DNA from: Tausonia pullulans
Taxonomy: Eukaryota; Basidiomycota; Tremellomycetes; Cystofilobasidiales; Mrakiaceae
Assembly (NCBI GenBank): GCA_951802195.1
Contig: OX637632.1
Coordinates: 806,001 to 870,000, forward strand
Length of the DNA stretch: 64,000 nucleotides
Reading direction: 5' to 3'
The notes under the pieces are model-generated. The model saw nothing but the letters and a program-made list of their open reading frames with translations, did not search any database and was not told the origin of the DNA. Below, piece by piece: positions 1-10,499 of this stretch; the stretch's first letter is position 1, and every line of letters begins with the position of its first letter. A program made the position numbers and the translations under genes.

Positions 1-340
1 TCTTGGCTGATATTTTTTTTCGTTGTCAGCTCATGCGAAAGCGACAGGCTGTCTGTCGTGTCCAGGGTGGAGAAGGTATGTAGGCGAACGAACCAACAAC
101 AGCGGCCGAGCAGGCGCCGGCGACGAACCACATGGCCCCTGCCGGGTGGGTAGTGTACGAGTCTGGCTCGTGCAGGACACAGCGAACAAGCCAGGCGGCT
201 GTCGTCGAGGTCACAATGATGTTGGTCTGGCGTAGGAGAAAGAAGTGACGAGTGAGCCCAATGGACGGGTGTAGGCCTCCCCCGCCCTTTCGCACCTCAT
301 CGAGCACCCAAAGCGCGAGCTTCCCGAGCGAGCTGTCCAT
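1..340 (-). CDS. Partial hypothetical membrane protein, N-terminal part
   Basis: I do not recognise this protein. On the minus strand an ATG at 338-340 opens the frame MDSSLGKLALWVLDE. A GTGCGA donor and a CTACGCCAG acceptor then remove about 65 nt and join it to TNIIVTSTTAAWLVRCVL, followed by AMWFVAGACSAAVVG, where another GTTCGT donor occurs. The two hydrophobic stretches look like membrane segments. The rest of the gene lies beyond the left edge. It is divergent from ALG3, and about 218 bp between the two starts would serve as a shared promoter. Splicing is inferred from frame and GT/AG sites only, so both the model and the start are tentative. Confidence 0.35.
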
Positions 341-558
341 GCCCAGGATAAGTGGTGGTGGTTGCAGGAAGCCTCCACGACGTCTCGGAGCTGTCGTCCT
401 TCGGCAAGCGCCGGCGGAGGGAGAGCTCCAGTGGCTCAACCGCTCTCTCGGGACGCGTCCGCCAAGAACAATCCGCTGTCCAACCATCACCTTCTCGTTT
501 CTTTCTTTGTCGGCAGTGAAGGCACTCGGTCTTACCGCTCCTCCATCACGGTCCAAAA

Positions 559-2393
559 ATGGCCCCTATCACTCGAAAGAGCGCGACATCCTCCTCCCGG
601 GCGACCGCAGGTGCCTTCTTGCCGGTCGACTTTCTCAGGAACCTTCTCACCTCACCCCGATACTTTTGGAAGTTTGCGAGTCTCATTCTTCTGGGAGAGC
701 TGCTTCTGGGCATACTTATTATCCGCTTTGTACCCTGTGAGTCGTACTGGGGAGCGCGTCGCGTCTTGCGATCTAGTCTGCTCGAGTCGTCATCCGCGAA
801 CACTGGCTGACTGGTAGTCTCCTTGCTTCCTCAGATACGGAGATCGACTACAAGGCGTATATGGAACAAGTTGATGGTTTCCTCGGCGGAGAGAGAGACT
901 ATTCGCAGCTTAAGGGCGGCACCGGTCCCCTAGTGTCAGTTGATACTGTCGATCGAGCGCGAGCTGAATGTCGATCTCGCTGACAGCATGCCCTCTCACT
1001 CCTCCCAGCTATCCTGCCCTCCATCTCTATATCTACACGGCCCTCTCCTATCTCCCGACTATCTCGCCCAAGATCCTCGAGACTCTCTCCCTCCCCGCTC
1101 GCCTTGACACACACCTTCTCCCGCAACTCGTCTTCCTCGGTCTCTACCTTTTCCAGTTCGTCGTTGCCGCAAGCGTTTACGCCGAGGCGGGCCTTCCGCA
1201 GTACACGCTTGTTCTGCTCGCGCTCGGCAAACGAGCGCATAGTGTGTACATGTTGAGGCTCTTTGGCGACTGCTGGGCGGTCGCCGTCGTTTGGGTCGCC
1301 ATCGCGCTGTTCATGCAAGGCTGGTGGACGGTTGGGAGTGTTATCTTCAGGTGAGAAGAGGCGGACACAGTGATACAAACCACGAACCTCATCGTTCTCT
1401 CTGCAGTCTTGCCCTCGGCATCAAGATGAATGTCCTGCTCTACGTGCCCGGTCTGCTCCTCCTCCAGTACAAGGCGATCGGACCCGTCAAGATGGTCCTC
1501 AACGTTGCGCTGATGGCCTTTGTCCAGGTGAGACGCTGTCTGTTCTTTCATCAGTCGTCACCCGCCTGATGCCTCGTCATTCAGGTCCTTCTTCCCGCGC
1601 CCTTCTTTCTCTCCCCCGACCCCCTCCCCTATCTCACTTCGGCCTTTGACTTCTCCCGGTCCTTCCTCTACAAATGGACTGTCAACTGGCGGTTCCTCAC
1701 CCCCGAGGTCTTCAACTCCCGGGCCTTCCATTATGCGCTTCTCGTCGGGCATGTCGAGGTTCTCCTTGCGTTCGCATTCGTCTGGTGTCGATCGGAGGAA
1801 GGAGGAGTGTTTGGCGTATTTGAGAGGGGATTGCTCAAGGGTCGGGGTATCGAGAGGCGGATGTGGAAGCGGGGTGAGCTCTCGCTCTTCCATGGTCCTT
1901 CGAGGGTAAGGAGCGCTGACCCTCGCACATGCTACTCCAGAGGTCCCGACGATCCTCTTCACCTCGAACCTCATCGGCATGCTCTTCGCCCGCTCGCTGC
2001 ATTACCAGTTCCAAGCGTGGTACTTCCACCAGATCCCCTTCCTCCTCTACCTGACGCCGTACCCTTTCGCCGTCTCGTTCGTCTTCTTTCTCCTCGTCCC
2101 CTCCCCCCTCCTCCCTATCCCTTCTACACAGATTGACCTCTCTCTCCCACAGATCGATCATCTTCCTACTAATCGAACACGCCTGGTCGACCTACCCCTC
2201 CACCACCTTCTCCTCCCTCAGCCTTCTGGTTGCCCACATCACCCTTCTCGTTGGCTTGTGGTCAGGCGACGCCGAAGGCCGTGAAGGAGGTGGCGTAATC
2301 GGGCTGGATACCGCGAGGGCTGTAAGCGCGCTGAGGATGCTGAGTGCCGAGAGAGAAGAGATGCAGGCTGATGAGAGGAAGAAGCAGGATTGA
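559..2393 (+). CDS. ALG3: Dolichyl-P-Man:Man5GlcNAc2-PP-dolichol alpha-1,3-mannosyltransferase
   Basis: ALG3 is an ER-membrane enzyme that adds the first luminal mannose to the dolichol-linked Man5 intermediate, using dolichol-phosphate mannose, during N-glycan precursor assembly. The frame joins at least six exons. Introns are seen near 737-834, 935-1008, 1351-1406, 1528-1584 and 1874-1940, and one more lies before about 2153. The translation has the family's early luminal motif ([12 protein letters not shown], then GGTGPLVYPALH), repeated hydrophobic spans (for example [17 protein letters not shown]) and a late conserved block ([18 protein letters not shown], then [11 protein letters not shown]). 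The length, about 430-440 residues, fits the family. The start is the first ATG in frame with the short cytosolic leader and first membrane span. It converges with the acyltransferase gene, about 115 bp away. The exon boundary before the last membrane span is the least certain. Confidence 0.92.
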
Positions 2394-2463
2394 AAAAGGA
2401 AAGCAAGGAAAAAAAAAAACAAGGAAAAAAGGACAGTCGGGAGGAACGCATATATTCCATGTT

Positions 2464-2480
2464 TCTCTCTCTCTCTCTCT
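2464..2480. repeat. (TC)n microsatellite between convergent 3' ends
   Basis: A short perfect TC run followed by an AT run sits between the stops of ALG3 and the acyltransferase gene. It follows an A-rich stretch (about 2395-2430) that could hold the ALG3 polyadenylation signals. No function can be assigned. Confidence 0.6.
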
Positions 2481-2509
2481 ATATATGTTTATTTACCCAA
2501 GCTCCCCGT

Positions 2510-3974
2510 CTAAGCCGCCGTCTTTTTAATACCCGCCCCATAGTAAGCCTCGAAGAACGCCTTCTTGTCCCCCCACCCAAACTCAACCCTCTTCAGCCTC
2601 GCGAGCCCACTGATGCCCTTGGCGCATGCCTCCATGAGCCCGGGAGCGCTTGCGAGGGGTGCGTCGGCTGGGGAGAGGAAGTAGAAGGTTGGCGGGAGGT
2701 AAAAGGGGGGGAAGGTGGTGAGGTAAGTGAGGATGGAGGTTGGGGAGGGGATCGAGAACGTTGCTGTCGGAGAGAGAGAGGTCGGGGTCGGGTACCTTTG
2801 GGGAGAAACAAGATCAGATGAGGGACTGAGAAGGGGGGAAATGAACCGCTGGCTTCCTACTCACTTGACACACATCAACCAGACCGCCCACTTTCTTTTC
2901 CTTCTCTCCTCGGCACTCGCATCCCCAAACACGTCGACAAACTTGAGCAAACCCCTGCCGTTGCTGGTCGTGCCCTCGGGAAGGAGGACGAGGACTTTGC
3001 CTTCGGCTTTGGCACGCTCTTGCACTTCAACAAAGGGATCGCCGGCCTCGAGCTCCGGGACTTGGCCGACGCGGGTGAGGAGGTAGATTAGGGAGGGCGT
3101 CGTGACATGCTGGGGGCGGGTTGCGGAAGGGAGGATGAAGACGGGGTCGAAGCTGGGCGCGCGAATGTCAGCGAGAGCGAAGAAGAGAGAGGCTTGTGCC
3201 GACGACATACCGGTAGGCGAGGTAGAGGAGCTCAATGTACGAGACCCAGTTGGAGATGACGACGTCTCCCGCGGCAGGCCTCCAATGGTTCTTGAGGTCC
3301 GCTTTGCTGGAGAGAGAGCGAGCGAGCGACGTGAGAACGTGTCTTTGCACCGGCCAGTCGCGTCGCGTGCAAGCTCACCCGCGGCTCGTCGAGGCAGCAT
3401 ACTTGGAATCAATACGAACGCCGCCGAGAAGAAGCAGGGCGAGCCGCGTCCAGAGAATCGACATGAGAGTCGAGATGCCCGGGACCTTCTGTTGAGGACG
3501 GCCCGACGCGTCCGCGTACAAACGCGTCAGTCTTCAAGAGTCGCTTCGCTTCCGGGGTTGAAGAGAGAGGAGACCACATACAGCTGTGGTCGGGACAGTG
3601 ACGACGTAGAGCAGTGCGACGAGCACAAGAGGCACGACCTGCCGGTTGCGACAGGCGATCAGCGACAGTGAGCGACGGGTACCGAGTGGCTGAGGGACGA
3701 ACCCTGACGACAGCGAGGATGTACCTCAGCGCGAGGGCGAGCTTGGCTAGCGGGGAGCCCTCGGAGAGTGGGGGCACTGGCGTGAGAAAGGGCTGTATGT
3801 CGAGAAGCTGTCTGTCAGTCTAGAACGAGCGGCCGGCAGAAGGGAAGGCGCAGGGGGGACGGGCCTGGATGCCCGTGGCGCGGTCCTACGGAGTAGATGA
3901 GCGTCAGCATGGCAGCCTAGACGACGAGAGAGCCGGGTGACGTGACAGACCCTCCAGTTTGAGTACTTCTCCAT
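2510..3974 (-). CDS. LOA1: LOA1/VPS66-type lysophosphatidic acid acyltransferase
   Basis: Membrane acyltransferase of the PlsC superfamily. Yeast LOA1 (VPS66) acylates lysophosphatidic acid with oleoyl-CoA and affects lipid droplets and vacuolar sorting. The start MEKYSNWR joins DRATGIQ and then PFLTPVPPLSEGSP across two short introns; this N-terminal signature is characteristic of the fungal family. Downstream are GDVVISNWVSYIELLYLAYR (the acceptor-binding block, with SNW in place of the usual NH) and LLPEGTTSNGRGLLKF, the phosphate-binding PEGT block. The C-terminus ends near FFEAYYGAGIKKTAA. It is divergent from RIB3 with about 275 bp between starts. Exon joins in the middle of the gene were only partly resolved. 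The substrate is assigned by family, not by any residue visible here. Confidence 0.82.
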
Positions 3975-4249
3975 AGCTGGTGGTGGGACAGGCGGATGCT
4001 GCTGGTTCGGCGGACGATGGGACGTCGCTTACTGTCAGCCGGCTGGGCGCTCGTCAGCTGGCCCTCGCCTTCCCACGCTCAAGCCGCTGACTGGCCTTTT
4101 CTCCTCGACTCATCCATCCGTTCCGCCTGTCTCTCCTGCAACAACCACCACCACTCTTTGCCACTCGCCTTCCGCCCATCAGCAGCACACTCCCAGGGCG
4201 ATCCCTCGGTCTCTCCATCTGTCCCTCTTTTACGCCAGCTGCCCTTTCC

Positions 4250-5259
4250 ATGTCCGTGCTCTCCCCGATCGAGGACGCCCTCGTCGCCTTCAAGGCCGGC
4301 AAGTTCCTTGTTGTCATGGATGACGAGTCTCGCGAGAACGAGGGCGACCTCGTCTGCGCCGCGTCAGAGTGCACGACGGAAAAGATGGCGTGGTTCATCA
4401 AACACACCTCGTGCGTGGTCGCTCCCGTTCTTCTTGCCTGTCATCCGGCCGCGTGGGCTGACTCGGATGACTCGCTCGCCTGTCCGACGTGGCCTCCTGC
4501 AGCGGCTACATCTGCATCTCGCTCCCTGGCTCGCGGCTCGACGAGCTGTCGATACCGATGATGCTCGAGCGGAACGAAGAGGCTAACAAGACGGCCTACA
4601 CGGTCACTGTCGACTACAACAAGGGTCAGTGCACAGCGCCTGCCAGCAGCCTGCTTCAGCCGGAGATCACGAGCCGAGCCGAAGGGCGGAGCGGGTGTGC
4701 CACATCGAGTCGCCCCGCCCGTTCGAGTACTCTGAGCAGCATGAGCCAGAGGCGTATGGCAGAAACGAGGTAACAGAGCATTCAGCGCTGACGGTCCTTC
4801 TCTCCGTCTCTCTTGCTCGTCACCCCGGCAGATACGACGACGGGCATCTCCGCTCACGACCGCGCGCTCACTGCCCGCAAGCTTGCCGACCCCTCGTCGA
4901 CCGCAACGGACTTCAACCGACCTGGGCACATGGTCCCCCTCCGGTATGCAGAGGGTGGCGTCCTGAAGCGTCAGGGCCACACTGAGGCCGCGCTCGGTAC
5001 GGTCCTTTTCCTTCCTCCTCATCCACCAACTCCCCGCCACCCACCCCTGACTCATCCCACTCCTGCCCGCTTCCCAGACCTCTGCACGCTCACCGGCCTC
5101 CCGAGAGCAGGTCTCCTTTGCGAGCTCGTCGCGCCCGAACCGAACCCGACGGGCCGGATCGCCCAGCTCGCCGACTGCCTCGACTTTGCCAAGACGCACG
5201 GGCTCCACTGCATCTCGATTGAGATGCTCAAGAAGTACCGGGAGGAGAAGGGTCTCTAA
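4250..5259 (+). CDS. RIB3: 3,4-dihydroxy-2-butanone 4-phosphate synthase
   Basis: RIB3 converts ribulose 5-phosphate to 3,4-dihydroxy-2-butanone 4-phosphate plus formate and so supplies the four-carbon unit of riboflavin. Four exons are clear, about 4250-4410, 4503-4624, 4832-4996 and 5078-5259. Motifs seen: [11 protein letters not shown] (acidic metal and substrate loop), [25 protein letters not shown] (the normally RPGHIFPL-like block) and [14 protein letters not shown]. The product is a stand-alone synthase of about 210 residues with no GTP cyclohydrolase II fusion, as in other fungi. The start is the first ATG and gives the usual short leader before SPIEDAL. Its 3' end faces the formamidase gene across about 220 bp that hold a C17 tract. 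Confidence 0.95.
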
Positions 5260-5393
5260 GAAGAGATCCCAATGGCCGTTGAAAAGGAAATAGTCCAAGG
5301 AGAATGTGTGATTATTTAGATGGATATCCCTGGCCTTATCGTTAATGCGCGGACGGAGAAAGGGCGCGCTATGCTTCTTCGTCAACCCCCCCT

Positions 5394-5410
5394 CCCCCCC
5401 CCCCCCCCCC
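5394..5410. repeat. C17 homopolymer between RIB3 and BNA7 3' ends
   Basis: Seventeen consecutive C, preceded by a further short C run, lie between two convergent stops. The tract is purine (G) on the opposite strand. It could mark transcript ends or simply be a slippage-prone tract, and its length may vary between reads. Confidence 0.7.
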
Positions 5411-5477
5411 TCTCCCTTTCTCGCTTCGTAAAACTGCTCGACGAGGTCAAATATCTTCTTCTCTCTCACTCCTTCCC

Positions 5478-6659
5478 TCATTCTCTTCCCACCCAATCCT
5501 TCAGCAACCTCCCGAACCCCTGAGTCCCCAACAGCTCATCGTGCCCCCCATCTTCTTCCCCCTGGCCCAACCAATGTCCCTCGTACCTCACTCCTTCCCC
5601 GAGCCCAAGCGCCGTCAAGCGAGCAATCATGGCGAGCGATTGGCGAGGGGAGATGAGCTCGTCTTTGGGCGATTGAGAGATGAGAATGTGGGATGGTGGT
5701 GGGTGGATTGGGGGTAGAGAGTAGGCTAGTTGATGGGCCAAGGGAAGGAGGGGTTTATTCAAATATTTTCATTTTGGGGGGAAGGGGGAATTGAGGAGGA
5801 GAAGAGAGGGAAAAGTCAGTAGAGACAGGAAATGGGAAGGAGGAGAACGAGGGGCTCACGAGAGGCAGGGTTCGGTGGCGAGGCATCCGTGTAGGGGGGT
5901 GAGCCGAAGGCCGCTCGGATGAACCAGGCTTCGTAGGGCGGGTACTCGAGGATGAGATCGTCGATCTGCGTGCGGAGCGCCATAAATAAGCGGTAGTAGA
6001 AGGAACGAAAGTTGATATTTCCCCCTGCTCACGTCGAAGATGCCCTCAGAGAAGAGATAGCCTTTGATGGCCGACTGGGAGGCCACAGAGGGCCGGGGGA
6101 TGGCAGGATGGGCGAGGAGCAGGTGCGAAATGATATGCTGAGAGGGATGGCATGCGTGCAGTTCCAACAGGGCAAAAGCAGACGGGAAAGGACAGAATAT
6201 AGAGTTTCGAGATCAGTTGAAAGGGCCATCTAACGTTAAGCACCACGCCGCGCCACTCACCGCCCCGCACGAGTGCCCAGCGACCCAAACGTTCGACCTC
6301 GCCTTCTCGTCCAGCCTCCCACCCGCACCAGCAACAAGCCACTCGACAGCCTCCAACACATCAAGCACATGCGTCGGATGCCGAACATTGAGCTCCGCGT
6401 GCCCACCGTCGCTCTCAGCCTTTTGGTCACTCAGCCTGTATCCCGGGATGGCGAGCGCAAACCCTGGTGGGACGAGGGAGGGAAGGGCGGCGAGTGTTGG
6501 GTCCGTCGGGGACGAGCTCCGCCAAGCGCCGCCATGGACGAAGACAATAAGGCCCTGGGCGAGCGTCGAGGGAAGGTGTAAAGAGACGGTGTGTCGAGGG
6601 TTGAGTGAGCCGGGCCGATAGGGGATGCCGTGCTCGGCGGTCAAGGTCGAAGTCGCCAT
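5478..6659 (-). CDS. BNA7: Kynurenine formamidase (alpha/beta hydrolase)
   Basis: This alpha/beta hydrolase is predicted to release formate from N-formylkynurenine in the tryptophan-to-NAD pathway. The first exon begins MATSTLTAEHGIPYRPG. It carries the oxyanion block FVHGGAWR, the conserved YRLS, the HPTHVLDVLEAVEWL helix and the nucleophile elbow AGHSCGA. Later exons give SQSAIKGYLFSEGIFDV, EYPPYEAWF and SPKDELI (probable catalytic Asp), and GGHDELLG supplies the probable His. At least four exons are needed. An in-frame GTG exists 48 nt upstream, but 6657-6659 is the first ATG. Other small esterases share this fold, so the formamidase call rests on the combined HGGAW, YRLS and GHSCGA pattern. 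The gene is divergent from mS29. Confidence 0.8.
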
Positions 6660-7014
6660 GACAAACGATTCAGGTAGTGATGTAGAGGTAGTTCGATCCT
6701 GCGACACAGATCACGATCGAGAGTGCCTAGCGTGGTGGTTCGAGGTTAGCAAGGGGATCGGTCGACTCCGCCTAGGAAGAACGCGCGCCTCTTGACAACG
6801 GAGACCTCATGCTGACTTTGTGTGATGTGTGCTCTGGTTCTATTTTATCTCGCTATCACCTCTTCCTAGGATATTTGCTTTAGGTTCTATCGAGCTCCGG
6901 TGATTGATGGTGACTCGTTGGCAACCCCGTCGCCTCTCTCTCCGGTTGCCGCGCCGCGCCCTCCTGGAACCTCCTCGACGACCACTACCCCTTCTCGAGC
7001 TCGCCCAACCCATT
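6660..7014. promoter_or_regulatory. Divergent promoter region of BNA7 and mS29
   Basis: 355 bp separate the two divergent start codons. There is a locally AT-richer stretch near 6835-6880, but I cannot support a particular factor site. No open frame here looks coding. Confidence 0.4.
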
Positions 7015-9095
7015 ATGGCTCTCTTCCTCCGGTCGAACGGCCTCGCCCGGCTTGCCCCCTCTGTGGCAACCGCATCGTCCTCGTCTGCCCCTAGCCGCGT
7101 CTTCTCGAGCTCGCCGGCGTCTCTCGGGACGACCCCCGGGAAAATGGTCAAAAGTCGGTCGCCGTCTCTCCCCCTTGCCTGGGACGCGTCTCGCTCACTG
7201 ACGGAACGCCTTTTCATGACGCGCCCAGAGGTCAAGAACGTGGCCAACAAGTCGAAACAGGGCGAAAGGGGGCCGAGGAACCGGAGACGAGCATCCTATC
7301 TGGTGAGCGCGGACCACTTGTTCTCTCCTCCATCCGAGGACAGCGAGCAGACAGCTCCTTTCGTGCCCATCGTCATGTGCTCACAATAGACTGCCCCCAT
7401 CAGAAATTCGACAAGGACAACATCCCACACCTTGTCCCGGAGCCCATCGACGAGACATGGACACATGTCCCGGTCTTCTCGCCAGTGCGTCGGACGCGCT
7501 CTTCCCTCTCTCGCCCGCTGCTGCCAACTCGTCAAACGACGAACGCGAGCGGGTCGGCTTGTTCTCGGTCTCTCATGTTCACCTGCTTTCACCCTGTTTC
7601 CAGGAAAACATCACGGCCGACGCCATCGGGCAGCTTCAGCGCTTCGACTTCGACATCCTCCGTAACATGCTCAGCTGGGGCTACCCGACAGGCATCGAGC
7701 GAGCTGTGAGTTGCTGTCGTCTCTTCTGGCTAGTCTGAGGGAGAGACATTGACCCAGCCTCCTCCTTCCAGTCCTTCCCCTTCTCCGTCATTCGACAGGT
7801 GACGATTGACTCGACCCGAGTACTCGACGAGGTCCGGACTTCGCCTGAACCGAAGGAGACGGCGCGCCAAATCCTAAGTGGGTCCTTGTTGGCCTTTCAG
7901 TTCTGAGCCCCCATACTGAGCTTGCTTCCTAGACACCGGCTCGGGCTCCGGCAAAAGCCATCTCGTCATGCAGTCACTCGCGCATGCCATGCAGACCGGG
8001 TACATCACTATGTATATTCCCAAGGGTGCGTGTCTTGCTTGCTCTCTGTACTCTATTCCGCAGGCGCTGATGCGACGCCCACACGCGCAGCCTACCGTCA
8101 CATCAACTCGCTCTACGGGTACAAGTATGACGACAAGACGGGCATCTTCAATCAGGCCGCGCTCTCGATGGAGATTCTCACCAAGCTCGTCGAGACCCAG
8201 TCCAACGTTCCTCTCCTGTCTCAGATCCCGCTCACACAGGACTACCTCTGGAAGCCCGACATCCCCTACGGCGCCGTCGCCAAGAAGACTCCGGATGTCC
8301 GCTTTGAGCGACTCGGTCGTCAGGGTGCCGAGCGAACGCTCTTCGACCTCGCCAAGTTTGGTGCCGGCGAGGAGCTCGCTTCCGTCCAGATCCTCGAGGA
8401 GGTCCTCAGGATCATCGCCGACCAGGACAAGATCCCCTTTTTCCTCGGTATGGACCATGCCCATGCGTACTTCCGCAAGTCCGAGTACCGGACGCCTGAG
8501 GGTCGGCAGCTTGAGTCGTACCACCTCTCGGTCCCTCGACTTTTGCTCGAGTACATCTCGGGCCGCAAGAGTTTCGTGCGTGGTTCTTTTTCTCTCCTCC
8601 TTCGTGTCTGCTCTCCTTCTCATCTTTATCGTTCTCATCTTTGTCATTTCGGTCTTGCAGAAGCGCGGCGTCGCCCTCCTCGCCGTCTGCCCGCTCGACA
8701 CTGCCTATCCCATCACTCCCTCGATGATTCAAGGTCTTGGCCTCGCCCCGAATCAGTTCCCGCACGGCCGGTTCGGGCGGTACAATCGGGCGCTCTTCCC
8801 GTCCCCGCCGACGGACCAGCTCGACGTCTGGCACGCGGAGAACGCGGGCAAGCTCAAGCTTGTTGAGATTGGAGATGGGTTCACGATGAGGGAGGCTGTG
8901 GGGTTGTGGGAGATCAAGACGGCGAGGAGGAGGCTTCACATTGGTGCGTGCTCTCGCTGAAGCTTACATTGGACGTCTCGTCTGACTGGCCCGCGCTGCT
9001 TCCCAGTTGACTCGGAGGACAACTTCATGAGCAAATACCTCGAGTCGGGCGGAAACCCGCGCGAGTTCTTCCGCGGCATCAACTTGGCAATTTAG
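7015..9095 (+). CDS. RSM23: Mitochondrial small-subunit ribosomal protein mS29 (DAP3)
   Basis: mS29/DAP3 is the GTP-binding P-loop protein in the head of the mitochondrial small ribosomal subunit. The N-terminus (MALFLRSNGLARLAPSVA) is Ser/Ala/Arg-rich and acid-free, as expected for a mitochondrial targeting peptide. Later exons give KFDKDNIPHLVPEPIDETW, DILRNMLSWGYPTGIERA, the Walker A TGSGSGKSHLVMQ and the long exon with SLYGYKYDDKTGIFNQAAL. The C-terminus contains GFTMREAVGLWE and ends FFRGINLAI. At least seven short introns interrupt the gene. The first intron is placed after GKM, giving GKMEVKNVANKSKQGERG. The start gives a standard presequence; an upstream in-frame ATG was not needed. 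Confidence 0.88.
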
Positions 9096-10499
9096 AGGAA
9101 GGGAGGAAGATGCAACGATTTATGAACGGAAAGAACATCTGGTTCGAACAGTCGTCTGCTGAGTATGGATGAGGAGGGCGAGCGCCCAGAAAAGCGACCC
9201 GTGGGGGAGAAGGCGCGTGCGAATGATGAGGGATGGTTGCAGGAGGGGAGCGTGGTGTGAAGAGCAAGGCATGGGTTTCATCCTTTATGCTCTGTTACGA
9301 ACGCCATTATCTCTTGGATGAGAACATTCATCAACAACAGGGCGTCCGGGGGAGTGATGCTGCTGAGATAGATATGAGTACGAAAGATGACTTTGAAGAA
9401 AGAATCGTTTTGAGCTTGGCCACCTTAGGTCAGATTGTAGTCGTGACCGAGAGGGTCGCGCTAGAGATTCATGGCCACCATCACAGCCTACACAAAACCG
9501 AAATCAAGGTCAGGAGAGGCTGGCTGCGATGGATTCTGGTTGTTAACCGAGGGACTTACGGGAGATGCGCACTTGAAGACACCGCCGTCCACCTGATTAC
9601 AGGGCATTCTGGCCTGCGTGAGCCCAGACGAACATCAGCTCAGTTGCGAAACAAAGGAGTTCAGCTTGTTAGGTGACTCTGGGCAGACGAGGAAGCCGTA
9701 ATAAAAGGACAGTAGGATGGCTCACTGGACGAGTGGGTCAAGGGGGACAGAGGTCATGCTTGACGTAGCATGCTGGTCACTCGACATTCGAAATTCCCTT
9801 TCTCCAGCACGTAAGTCACTTGCAAGCGTCCCTGAAGAATGGAGACGGAGGTTAGGCTGGGTGCCAGCAACCAGCGTGGTATGCGAGCACGCTGTGAACT
9901 CTGTGATCTAGTCAATCTCCCTTCTCGGCGCGCTAGTCCGCTGTCGCTCACTTCGCGGCTCTCTTCCTCCTCCACTTCCTCCACCTCCTCTACACTCCTC
10001 TGTCTGCTTTTTGTGGCGGGGAATGAGGCATATAATACATGCGTGGAAGAGGCGGTTGACTCGGCTGCCTGGCGAGGAAATGGAATTGAACGCCGGGCCC
10101 GGGCGCACGCTGAATGAAGCTGGGACCGCGTCACTCCCGTCGGCATTTGCCGTCCGTTTTGACTCTTTCGAGCCTCGGACCGGTCGCCGACAAGCCATCC
10201 GATGTGTTAGCACCATCTGCTCCAGGCTGCTGCGGACATTATTCCCGTTCGTACGACGTTTCGTAGCATGGTATACAAGACTCAGTTCCCTCGAGACGCC
10301 TCGATTCTGCCGGATATGGACAGCGAGGGAACTTGTTGGGGAGTTTAGCAGGATCGCGGGTGCCTTCTAAACTTTTTCCAGGCCGATCTGAGGAGAGGGG
10401 ATGGAATGGGGACTTGAGCTGTGGGCAACAAGTCAACGAAGAGTTTAAAGGGCCATTCCTTCTCTCTCAACCACCATCTTCCTTTCCTCTCTCTTCGCC
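9096..10499. other. 1.4-kb intergenic region upstream of the alpha-galactosidase gene
   Basis: This is one of the two largest gaps in the window. Short open frames occur on both strands, but none shows a family motif, sensible codon pattern or clear splice partners. The left end is presumably the mS29 3' UTR and the right end the GH27 promoter. One GCGGGG hexamer (about 10016-10021) resembles a Mig1/CreA-type carbon-repressor site, which would fit a melibiase gene, but single hexamers of this kind are expected by chance. No tRNA or repeat was recognised. Confidence 0.4.

Noticed and set aside
26-556. A single 176-codon minus-strand frame at the left edge
   Set aside because: It begins with a non-ATG codon and runs through clear donor and acceptor sites. 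Only the spliced part after MDSSLGK looks like protein.
9130-9160. GGTTCGAAC near a possible tRNA T-loop
   Set aside because: The flanking bases do not pair as a T-stem, and no acceptor stem or A box fits nearby.
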